From Oopsacas minuta (taxonomy: Eukaryota > Porifera > Hexactinellida > Lyssacinosida > Leucopsacidae): 64,000 nucleotides of DNA. Positions 34,406-45,146 of this stretch are shown here, one piece after another. The position numbers were made by a program, and so were the translations under genes. Every line of letters starts with the position of its first letter. Position 1 is the stretch's first letter. The notes under the pieces are model-generated. The model worked only from the letters and a program-made list of their open reading frames with translations. It was not told where the DNA came from and did no database searches. The DNA lies in the NCBI GenBank assembly GCA_024704765.1, contig JAKMXF010000222.1:1054001-1118000 (forward strand), given 5' to 3'.

Positions 34406-34708
34406 CAGTCAAACTTGTCTATAACTGCCATCAAAGGGACTGGACATATGTGGCAGTTATCTACAGGTGTGGAATTACTTTATGTTAATAGTGGTGATAT
34501 AGAGAAGTTAGCCTTAAAACCTGTTACCGATTTTTAAGATGATACAGTGGAAGTAGTTAATGATCGTGGCCAAAGGGACTTGTCAAGGGAAACCTTATGG
34601 GAGGCGACAGCGATATAATTTGTACGTCATATAGAGGTAGTGGCTGTTATCGCAGGTTTTAGCGCCAATAAGGGAACTAAAATGGTGGCCGTTTAGCAGG
34701 TTAGACTG
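34406..34708. mobile_element. Pogo/Tc-type MITE, 303 bp
   Basis: The left end CAGTCAAACTTGTCTATAAC and the right end complement CAGTCTAACCTGCTAAACGG share the outer CAGTC(A/T)AAC, and TA lies on both sides (34404-34405 and 34709-34710). Internally TGGCAGTTAT / TAGTGGCTGTTATCGC subrepeats lie near the ends. No ORF. Confidence 0.8.
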
Positions 34709-34740
34709 TATATATTTATAAATATGTTAAGAATTGATTG

Positions 34741-34910
34741 AAGAAACTGGAAGACCCCCAGGGCCGATCTTTAGCATACTGGGGTATTTCTGGCCTGGCT
34801 CGGACAAGTTCGAGTGTTGGACAAAATTCACAGCTATGACGAAATTATACCGTCATTGTCAACTTTGGGGATTTAAAAAATCACATGATTAATCACTGCT
34901 CATCCAATAT
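34741..34910. repeat. Direct repeat, copy 1
   Basis: About 170 bp (GGAAGACCCC, ATTTCTGGCCTGG, TTGGACAAAATTCACA, TTAATCACTGCTCA) recurring at 36221-36400 in the same orientation, about 80 percent identical. It may be a dispersed repeat or the remains of paired ends. Confidence 0.75.
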
Positions 34911-36220
34911 AAATGATAGATCCTTCTAATGAGTATTTATTATAGTTCAATAATTGCTAAAATATTCTCAAATCAGGATACTCAATTTGTTGTAAATACC
35001 CGACTTCGCAACCCTGATTTACAATTAGAAATGATATGTCTTACCTATTTGACGTAATTGTAAATATACACATATATGATAGTCTTCAGCGATATATTAT
35101 CAAAATGTATTAACATAGTATAGGAAGTCTACTATTTATAACAAATTGGCGGTCCTGAATGGGGAATACCATTGAACGATTACCGAGTTCTTATTGAATA
35201 TTCATAAATATTTGTCATGCCGGTCTCTACTCTTACATAAGAATGAGCAAACTTTTGTATTACAATTTTCTGATATTATGTATAAAACTAGATATAGATC
35301 ATTTCATGGTATTCGCTTTGGATTGAGAGGTCACCAATTTAACGTTCTAAGTCATCACAGAATAGCATAAAATAACAAAAAATGCTAACTAAACACAAAT
35401 TTTGACCTATTCGTGAAATGTTTAGCTAATAATGGTTGATTATTGCTTGTTATACAATTATTTAATAGATTGATTCGTAGCAAAATGAACCGTTTCTTGA
35501 ATATAGACCTCACATGGAATCTGTTCAATATGGTCATGTGTCCTAACCCAAAAATTTAGGTCAGTGTTAGGCCTGATATATAGTAGGCCATGGTACCACA
35601 AATATGGAGAAAAATGTGCTCTGGTAGAGCCGTGCTATATATATATATATATATATATAATCTCTAGAAAGATAGATTTGTTATTAAATCGAATTTGTAT
35701 TTATGCAACGGATTTTCTAACCAATCAATTTACATTTTTAGATAAGAATCAGGAATAATTACATATTGTATATCATTCAGTAGAGTAGCCCGATAAGGGC
35801 TCACCCGGGCCTAGGACGGGGGGAGGGTAACTACTATCAACTACCAATTCAACATTTCAAGGAATTTTTGGACTTGATTGAAAAAGTACTGAATCTGGGA
35901 AACCACTACAGTCAGAGGGACAGGATAGCTTATGGACTATGGATGTAATGGATTTACAATCATTAAAATCGGTAAATCCATGGATTTCGAATGGATTTAG
36001 TCCAAAGGAATCCATTAGATCCATGTAATTCGGGATCTCATGCATTTTTCATGGATTTGGTTTTGGTATCCCTATTTCCACACGGGGATGGATTGGATTT
36101 GTATCTCTGGTCATGTGGGCAATAATTGTATATTGGATTTGGATTACAAATTTGATCGAACTGGCCCCTCTGACAACATCATTAAACTATCTATTGAAAT
36201 ATGACGGAATTAATCAATGT
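34911..36220. other. Intergenic with (TA)n run and GC-rich patch
   Basis: A perfect (AT)n microsatellite lies at about 35635-35660, and a G/C-rich patch GGGCTCACCCGGGCCTAGGA at about 35788-35830. From 35930 to 36130 the sequence is rich in ATGGATTTGG / AATCCATGGATTTC words. No gene seen. Confidence 0.5.
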
Positions 36221-36400
36221 TAGAAATCTGGAAGACCCCTTGGGCCAATATTTGGCATTCAGGGGCATTTCTGGCCTGGATTGGACAAGTTACAGTCTTG
36301 GACAAAATTCACACCTATGGCGAAATTATAACGTCATTGTCATCCTTGTAAATGGAATTAAAAAACTCATATTATTAATCACTGCTCAGCCAATATACAC
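36221..36400. repeat. Direct repeat, copy 2
   Basis: Second copy of 34741-34910, 1.48 kb downstream. Confidence 0.75.
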
Positions 36401-36929
36401 AATAGAAGTTGTAAATTTATATTACATGTGCTTCTGGATGTGCCAAATGTCCTCACATCATTATTTTCGTTAAATACTAACCAATGGTGGGATTATTACA
36501 TCAACATGACTAGACACAAAAATCCAAATTTTCCAAATTTTGATATTTTCGAGAATTAATATTATACTCTAGATAAGAATTACACAGATTACTAAACTAG
36601 AGCTACTTGGCACCTCTAGTGTCAGCACAGAAGACCATCAAATGGGACTTTGATTGACCATGTATCATAAAAGACTAGAATTTCCTCAAAAACTACACGC
36701 GAGGCACATAGGGACGAGTTTATCCGTCGCCTAGCAACCCAAAGCAAGGACAAATAGCTGTTTCATACTTCTGCTAAAAATAAGGGACAAAGTTTAATGA
36801 TAAATCCTCTACCCCATAGCGACCTTGCCAACGAAGCGCGCTAGTTAATATGAATCTGAATCGATATTCAATCATTATTTAATAGATTAAATGAAAAAGT
36901 CCAAAATTCTAAAGGCCTATAAATTTCTA
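36401..36929. other. No gene seen
   Basis: No feature could be supported. Confidence 0.4.
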
Positions 36930-37450
36930 GTACAATGATTTTAATATGGTGGCAAAGAATTCCAAACCCACCTTTCAATACCTTCCGAAAATTAAGAGCG
37001 TGTGGTTGGCAGTGAACCCAGCAGTAAAATTTGAGAAGAATTAAACACTTAATACATCGATCAATTGTAAATCACTCCATCTGAAATATTGTCAATACGT
37101 TTTCCTAGGGTTGTTCTTTCCACGGATACAATAAAATTCCCTATCACTCCCATGCTTGCCAAAATGACATTGCATAATCTCCATAGGGGATTTGAGCACA
37201 ACTTAACACTTAATCAATTAATTTGAACTCAACTCATCTGAAATTTTTCAGTGCCTTTGTTTAGGGTGGCACATATCCAATATTTAATAATTAGTCCCTA
37301 TCACAACTACTCTTAAGCCGATGAGATTCAAAATTGATATCACAAAATACACATCTGAGATTTGAGCACGACTTATCAACTCAAATATCTGTCAATTGTC
37401 AATCAACTCTTCTGAAATTTACAAAGTACTTGAGGCATTCAATATATTCC
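36930..37450. repeat. Degenerate ~160-bp tandem repeat, about three units
   Basis: The block 'GAGCACAACTTAACACTTAATCA' (shown in part), then TCAATTGTAAATCA-like sequence and ATCTGAAATTT, recurs near 37030, 37195 and 37365. A similar unit in the reverse orientation occurs near 39370-39425 (GTTGTGCTCAAATTCC), so the dead mariner and foldback element between them lie inside this repeat family. Confidence 0.55.
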
Positions 37451-37489
37451 AGACCCATTACTCTAAAATCATAGATAAGATCATAATTA

Positions 37490-38520
37490 AATATAGTATT
37501 TCATGGAATGCCCGAAATATTTGCCCTTGTGCGAGACACATAGCTTTAACCTTTCTATCCACATCAGAAATGTATTTTTGAACTCTTCTGCGGGTATGTC
37601 TTTAAGCGTCTTATGAAGCTCATATCGGAGTGCAAGTCTTGTGTCAAAAATCTTACCTTCCAAGTGCTTTTGGACCAAACTGTAAAGCCCAAATCGCATG
37701 GCGATAGATCAGGGCTATATGGAGAATGGGGCAACTCAACCATTCTCATTTCACACAGCATTTCACCTTTGGCCCCCACAACTTGGTCTCTTCGAATAGT
37801 AATAATTCTCTACCTCAGTCAAACATTCCCCTGCGTCAAATTGTCCGGTCATTGTACGCTTCTTTGGGACACAAATGGAAGCTACTATACCATAAGCATT
37901 AAATAATATACAATATGAACCTTGATTGCACGGGAGTCCGGCTTGGGATTAGTGCTCAGGATAGCACCTTTAGGGAGCTACGTTTGTTGTTCTTTTCTCA
38001 GGGGCTTAGAGTGTTTAATCCAGGTCTCAACACCAGTGCAGACCTCAGCTAGCCTGCGATAATCAGCATATTGATACAATTTAAATAATTCCTTCGCACA
38101 AGAGTAATGGGCACTTTTCTGATTCTCTGTGAGAATATGCGGCTTCCATCTGGAAGAAACATTTCTATATTCAAGATGGTTGATCAAAATGTCATCAACA
38201 CTTCCCGTTAAGATATCGGGACATAGAGCTATCTCAGGGATAGTTGAGTATGGATCGTTATCTACAATATTCTTGACCATATCGATGGTATGTGGCGTGA
38301 TAATTGAAAAAGGGCGTACCGATTTAGCCGCATCTTCCAGACTCTCCCTACCGTCCCTAAATCTCTTGGCCCATTCTTTACACATGAATACGAAAGAGCA
38401 TCATCCGAATATACTTTCAACATCTTTTCATGTATATCCATCGGCGTTTTACCAAGCCTTGTACAGAACTTTATTACCGCCCTTTGTTCAAATTTCAAAT
38501 TGAAGTCTGGAGAAGCCATA
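37490..38520 (-). pseudogene. Dead mariner transposase, copy 2
   Basis: N-terminal MASPDFNLKFEQRAVIKFCT and CVK-EWAKRFRDGRESLED mark a mariner of the same family as the copy at 6.4 kb. The catalytic block reads AEVCTGVETWIKHSKP; the expected GDETW has Val in place of the first Asp. The third motif, YSPDLSPCDLGF, keeps its Asp but in a shifted frame. The tail WIERLKLCVSHKGKYF closes it. Three or more frameshifts and a deletion in the middle (37780-37978) make it inactive. Confidence 0.87.
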
Positions 38521-38746
38521 TTATCAAAAAGGCTAAAGAGTGTGCTATGCAAGAATTTGTGATATTTACATATTACTAGTCCGAATTGAATAATTTCAAC
38601 TGTATTTCATAGATAAATGTAGTGGGTAAATAAGAATATGAATAAACAATTGTGCAATTATGATGTAGGGCCTGGAACATATTGAAAGCCCTAAGTACAA
38701 TTATCTAGGGTGAGATCTTCTTACATATTCTCTGACACATATTCAT

Positions 38747-38855
38747 AGCCACAATGAAATTGTAAATTGAATAATACTATATTCCCATTAACAATATTGA
38801 GAATCACTTCCGGCTAATTATTTTAGCCATTGTACACGCGATTGATATACAATTA
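38747..38855. repeat. Foldback element, left arm
   Basis: It pairs with the reverse complement of 39020-39133, sharing TTGAATAATACTATATTCCC and GGCTAATTATTTTAGCCATT. Identity is about 85-90 percent, with a spacer of ~165 bp. No ORF. Confidence 0.8.
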
Positions 38856-39019
38856 TTACTACAGTATAAGCAGTGGTTCTTTTTTCATCTATACATAATT
38901 GATATCACACTGAAATTATGAATAATAAAATTTCCTATATACAATTTGTATCATAAATTTGATTACTCATAGTGTCAGGTTTAGGCGAGCAAAAGAACAA
39001 CTGGGTGTATACTGAAGTA

Positions 39020-39133
39020 GCAATCTCATATCAATCACTTGAATAATGGCTAAAATAATTAGCCCGAAGTGATGCTCAATATTTTTAATGGGAATATAGT
39101 ATTATTCAATGTACAAATTCACTATGGCAATTA
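39020..39133. repeat. Foldback element, right arm
   Basis: Partner of 38747-38855. The pair would be a ~387-bp stem-loop, consistent with a palindromic MITE. Confidence 0.8.
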
Positions 39134-40420
39134 ATATTTATCAGACGGACTATATAATGGATATAAGAAACACCCACCCTTGATTAATTTTGTAAATATC
39201 TGGAGAAATGCTTGATAATTGACAGATAGTGTAATTGTTAAGTCATGCTTAAAAGCTCAAATGGAGATTCTGTGACACAAAATTTGTGATTTCATTGGTT
39301 TCAGAGTAGGTGTATAGGGAGTAATTCGTAAATCTAGGAAATGTGCACACTTAACAAAGGTACTGACAAAAATTCAGATTTATTGATTAGCAATTGACCG
39401 ATTAATTAGGGTAAAGTTGTGCTCAAATTCCATAGCTGGAATTCGCTGCCAACTTCATACTCGTACGAAAATTACAAATAAAAAATTAGTAATGAAGAAC
39501 AATATACAACCAAAATTTCAATAATGTGGAAAAAATTACAAGCACAAAATATTTTTACGGTCCGAATATTACTACTACAAATTTGATGTTAAAAATTCCT
39601 GAATGACAAAAAATTACAAAATGTTCTAAATTGAATGTCCAAAAAATTTCAACACCAAAATTTCGATATAATGGAAATTTGCCAAACCCAGAATTACAGA
39701 CGGTCAATAGCCTACATAATATACGTCGAGTCATAGGACTCATAGTTTTTGAGTTATAGCCTTAACGAAGAGAATAGGAATGTGTCCACATTCAATTCAT
39801 GCTAAACATATATTCTCAATTTTACTATTTGCCTTTGTCATTATATACAACTGTCAAGCATTAAAAACACCGAAAACATTCTTCTACACAGCCTCAAAAG
39901 CAGCATTTTTTCTCCAATATTGTTTTTGCGAAACAGCATGATGAGATATGATATTCTAGTCAATTGAAATGCGCACTTTGATACCATATTCGTATATGTC
40001 ACTATTATATACTAAGTTCTATCATACATATCTCGCGGGATATGTTGAAATCCAGATTTTTCTCGTATTCAAGCTATCTTGGGGACATATTTTAGCTTTA
40101 TGCCAGTAGTTCCGCCAGTCAACTTCCTTTGCCTCTGGTTAGGATAACTACTAGTCCATTACATGCGAACAATTCTATATGCGCTCTGTTCTGGAAGACC
40201 TTTACCATCCTTATTTTTGTCTACACGTACTTTTTGACACTTTTCTGAGATTTCCATAAACATTGCTCCTTTTCGAAGGTTCAATATTATATGGATTTTA
40301 TGATACCTAATTCTTGTAATATGAAAAATCTCCATCCCCAATTAAGGTCCCATATGCGAGATTGTGATTATGATTTGATCTTTGTCATATAGAGACAGCA
40401 GTGAAGAATCCATTGATTGA
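39134..40420. other. No gene seen
   Basis: AT-rich. A few reversed pieces of the ~160-bp repeat lie at 39190-39425. Short open frames only. Confidence 0.4.
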
Positions 40421-40443
40421 GAATACCCATGGCCTACTACGTA

Positions 40444-41768
40444 CAGTGTGTCCCATAAAAAACTGGAATAGCTAAATGATTTCAAAGAATATTATTATCG
40501 AAGATTTTTCCTATGTTTTCCGAAATATCTAAGTAATTTAGTAGTTCTTCAGTATTTTATCTTATAACCGCTACTTTCCTGAACCAGCTGACATCTTTTT
40601 GGGCATGGAAGCCCAATAAGGTCGAAGAAAATCTGCATCTATCCCCTCCCTAATTTTCAATAGTTGTAATTTGAGGTCTCGAATATTTAGGGTTGCGTTT
40701 GATTAGTTCTAACTTAATCCAGGCGAACAAGTTTTCAATAGGGTTAACATCTGGACTTTGACTTGGCCAGTCTATTCTGTTTTGTTTCATATTTTTGTCA
40801 ATCCATGCCTTGGTTAGTTTGGCTGTGTTTTGGGTCGTTATCCTGCACAAAAAACCACTCAGACCCATGAAAAACAATTGCTTGTGTTATCAAGTGTCCC
40901 TCTAGTATATTCACAAAGAGAGCTGCTGTGAGTATTTCTTGGAAAATACATAGTGGAAACGTTCCTACAGACGAAAAAGCTGCCCAAATGTTGACTTTTT
41001 GGGTATGTTTCACTGTTGTTCGCAGCCTCTCAGACCTCCCTTGGTCCACATGCGAATTCTCCCACGTGCGATCCGAATCGAAGCCTCATCGGCGAATATA
41101 GCATGTTGCCAATCATTACTAAGATTTTTCTCTGCCCATTCAAGTCGTGATATACGATTTTTCTCAGATAGTAGAGGAATGGAGCTTGGGTAGGGCTTCG
41201 TATACCTTAGCTTCTTCAAGCACGTGCAACCGTATTCTTTGAGGTGGTAACTAGACACTTATCTGCCATAGCTCTAAGAGAAATGTAAGGGTTCTCCGAA
41301 TTTGTTGTGCGATACTGTTCGTTATTAATGGGAGTAATTTCCCTGGCCTCCCACTCCCTTTTCTTCGTTCAATTGGCAAACATTCACTTATTCGGGATTT
41401 TAGGTTGTAAACCGTTGATAATGAGACCCCTACAATTCTAGATATTTCCCTAACTGAGTGTTTATTCCCCTTTAGAAGTATAATTGCGTGTTCCTTTTTC
41501 TCAGTCTGACACATGGTGAATAATAAATGCTATTAAATCAGAATGAAAATACAGATATAAATAATTATAGCAAGTGTTTGTGTCATGATGATGCAACAAT
41601 AAATATGCACAAAATTTTTTATAATATAAGGGAAATGTATTCCGAATAAAAACATGACTTAATGAAATATAAAATTTTAAGTAGATATGTCTAATACAAA
41701 CTATCAAACTCATAAAATGCTAGATGTAAGATAATTGACCAATTTCCAGATTTTTATGGGACATACTG
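40444..41768. mobile_element. Tc1-like element, nested, TA target
   Basis: The left end CAGTGTGTCCCATAAAAAAC and the right end complement CAGTATGTCCCATAAAAATC bound 1325 bp, with TA at 40442-40443 and 41769-41770. It interrupts the left arm of the long-TIR element, so it is the younger insertion. Confidence 0.95.
40650..41514 (-). pseudogene. Tc1-like DDE transposase, frameshifted
   Basis: The N-terminal HTH is IILLKGNKHSVREISRIVGV then STVYNLKSR, with a GSGRPGK linker. After a frameshift near 41270: AEKNLSNDWQHAIFADEASI (first Asp in FADEAS) and RIRMWTKGG. After another: HTQKVNIWAAFSSVG, FFVQDNDPKHS (second Asp), and in a third phase DWPSQSPDVNPIENLF with the Glu. A 2-bp loss in the DNDPKH(T)A codons separates the last two pieces. 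All three catalytic residues are readable, but at least three frame breaks inactivate the gene. Confidence 0.92.
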
Positions 41769-42583
41769 TATATAACGGGTAGCTAAGCAAAGAATTGCCA
41801 AAATATTTTCCATGCCATTGAATATATTATGTTTGATCATGAACAATTGCAGTTATCATTATAAATTCAACTGTAAATAGGGTCCACATAATGGCGGAGA
41901 CATCTAGAATACTTTTGAACCTGCTTTCCAAGTTATTATAACCACAATGACGCAATCAAAATTCAGCTTCAATGTGGTTACTATTTTACTAATAAATACC
42001 AATATTATCGATAAACCTACAAATCTCATGAAATTAATCATGATTCGTATTAACTTAGCACAAAAACGCAATAGAAAGACTCTATTAGAAAAACTTATAA
42101 AAATGGTTAGCATTATAACTAAATTTGTGTTTGCATACATTTTTGATGGAATTTCTTCGATTTTCTAGGATTTGACTATTTAATATTGTTTTCTTACAGC
42201 GAATATCACTAAACTGATTATTTAACGAGTGTTTATGAAAACGAAGATCATCTTTTCGTTACTTAAATTAACATTTAACAAGTAGAAGGTATTTTGTTAA
42301 AAGAATTAGTTAAAGTTTTGAAAATTTCTGAAATATAGATAAAAAACAAAACAAATCATAAATGGGAATGAACTTTTTTGCGTCATTGTTGATAAAATAA
42401 CTTGGAAAGCAGGTTCAAAAATATTCTAGATGTCTCCTCCATATGTGGAATCCTATTTACAGTTGGATTTGTAATGATACCTGTAATCCTTCATGGCCAA
42501 ACATAACATAATTAATAGCCTGGAAATTATATTATCAATTCTTTGCTTAGTTTGGCGCGCATATAGTAGGCCATGGAATACCC

Positions 42584-45137
42584 TTTATAGTTAGCGGTAC
42601 AATATTGCTCATGATTACCCCAAAATTCAGATCATTCCTCAGAATATTTCAGTCTATGATCCTCAGGCCACTTGAAACAAAAGTCAGATATCTGGTCATA
42701 CAGCTCGTAATCTAATACCTTCCCGAAGTCAGCATCTATTGCAGCTGAAATCTCTGAATATTGAAATGACCACTAGTGCCAAGATGCATCAATGTTCACG
42801 ACACAATTACGAACACATGGGTCAGAACAAGTGACAGAATTGAAAGCTAATTTGTCCACATAATAAATTAATCATCAACCCTTTTCGTGTTGCGTTTTAG
42901 GATCTGGTTGAGTTAGAACCTCGACATTATGAAATTGGGGATTTGCAAATCGAGAAGAGTACAAGTCAGCCTGAAGTCTTCAAAAGAGGATGATGTGACC
43001 TGAACTGAAAGGATTGAGCAAATATTCACTCTTTCCTTTCTTTATTGACACTTTGTTGCTGATACAGTCTGAAGTTGATAATCCTATAGATAATGTAGAA
43101 GGAAATGTAGCAATACCTGAGAGACAATCCTTCCACTTCAAAAGAAAGAAACCTTGGAGTACATCTTGTATTACCTGTCCATACAATCTCGGATGTCCCT
43201 TACAAATCTATTAGAACATATAAGAAGACCAAAAAACTTCCGCAAGTATCTCTAGATTGAATATATTATTTCCACTTGGTATAAGTAGCTCCTGTGTACT
43301 CATAAAACCGTATTATTAGCCTGAATATCAAAACTAGGTGGAGGACAAGTGAAGTATTCAAAGAGCTCTGATGTAAGTTAGTCAGTCTTAAACCCTTTAG
43401 GCTCTGAAGGAGAAGCATCATAGACTAATTTTAAGTAAGAAGTTAATAGGGTAGACTAAACACTTTATATGAATAGGACTTGTGATAATATAAGTTTCTA
43501 AGTGAATACTTGTAGCTCTACTTTCTGGGAATTTCGAGTCTTGAATATATTTCTCTTAAATCCGTAATTCTCGTTTGTCTTGGAACTTTTTGAAACTATA
43601 ATGTAGGTGCATTGGCTCATTGTGTTTGTGAGAATGTTGTTTAAATATGACAATGTAATAATCAAATGTGCCGAAGAGTGCGAAAATGAAAGCTTTATGA
43701 TCTGGGCAAAATTGACTGTGAATTGCAAGACTGGCCTAACAGTGGGGGATGGGAGCTAAGACAGTGCAAATTTAGGAGAGCAATGATGTTTCACTATAAG
43801 CATATTAAAGTCAGTGTGTACAGAATCAATTTAATTATTTAATATATTAAAATGAAAATATTCCAATTAATCTATTATGCTATCCAATTTGTCCCACGCA
43901 CTTGTATCAATACAATACTTTGTTCTCCTCATATTTGTTTGACTCAGCAACGTAAGGGCAGTGCCCCTCTGCCACCCATTTTCCCTTTCTGGTCACTCTT
44001 TTTATTGAAGATTAAACAATTTATTTTATCAAGTTTGAATCGTTAAGCCACCAAGTTTTTTGTGACCCCACTATAGTTTTACTATCTCCAGGCTTCATGC
44101 TTGCTTTTGAATTTCCTTCAACACTGGATATTTTCCCTGAAAGTCTCCAAAAAAATTGGATCGCGTGATATTTTGTGCCCAAACATTCCATATGCTCACG
44201 AAACTTTGCTATTTTGTGTATTTATGGACATAATTACGTAACGATCATAAATTTATTTTTCTAAACATAATATACAGGATTATGCTAGAAACGTATCCAT
44301 TAGCATTTAGCTGGGGTAACTATTAGTGTACGATTGAGATACTGAATACTTGAATAATTGTCGAGACAATTAGATAATGAAGGCATACTTTCCAACCCAT
44401 GTAATGCAGATCCCAGGTTGCAGGGAAGTACCCTAGATTTCTCGAGCTCTTGAAACTTCCAATTTTTTCATCGCCCGCTACACTCGCTTCTACCTTTGAA
44501 TTTTATATTCAAATACCAAAAGCCATGCATTATGAAATATTGTCCCCAATATTTGCTCCACTGATGTTATTTCTTAATTACAAACGAATGTGTCATGATT
44601 ATCTTTGGGATTTTTGCCATTGCTAGTTACACTAAATGATAATCAATTTCATGGAAGTATGAACAAGAACTTGTTTTATGCTTGTTTGTATTTATTTGTA
44701 TGCCAAGTGAAAGTAAAACATACCTAGGAATATAGGCACACATTCTTTCCTGGGTAGTTAGCCACACAGACCATCTACCGTCTTCTAATTCTCTAGATTC
44801 GTTCCCTATTCTTAGCCCTCAAAACTTCTGCCTCCACTGCCTATGATATAGAGAATACTCTTTCTATAATCTTCAGGAGAATATGTTGCTGGAGAGCTAT
44901 TACTAATTATATCTGCCAGGAATTTAACTAGAGTGGGCAAATACATTATCGGGGGTAGGATGGTGGGCAAGGTGTTTGCACCAGTTTCAGCAGGTGGCAT
45001 CACCAACTGGCGGTCGAATAAGTTAATATTTGGTTATAACCATCTTGTGGGGCAGTTGACATCGTGTGACCTTAAAATTTTAGGAGCACAAATTCAATCT
45101 GATGGGCAACAAGTTCTAGATGAGGGTTATGTGGCAA
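42584..45137. other. No recognised gene (2.5 kb)
   Basis: Several 60-78-codon frames on both strands (for example 43014-43214 plus and 43498-43728 minus) were read and match no family known to me. I could not assemble a spliced gene from them. Confidence 0.4.
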
Positions 45138-45146
45138 GAAAACAAT

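Larger units (their letters stand above)
40421..42583. mobile_element. Long-TIR non-autonomous element carrying a nested Tc1
   Basis: The right arm (about 42370-42583) complements a left arm made of 40421-40443 plus 41769-41965. Shared landmarks are CCATGGCCTACTA, CTAAGCAAAGAATTG, AACTGTAAATAGG and TTTGAACCTGCTTTCCAAGT. The left arm is contiguous only when the Tc1 at 40444-41768 is removed. The body between the arms (41966-42369) is AT-rich without genes. Exact outer ends and TSD are not resolved. A TATAGTAGGCCATGG also occurs at 35578. Confidence 0.75.

Noticed and set aside
34741-36400. LTR retrotransposon with the direct repeats as LTRs
   Set aside because: No TG...CA ends, primer site, polypurine tract or pol sequence between the copies.
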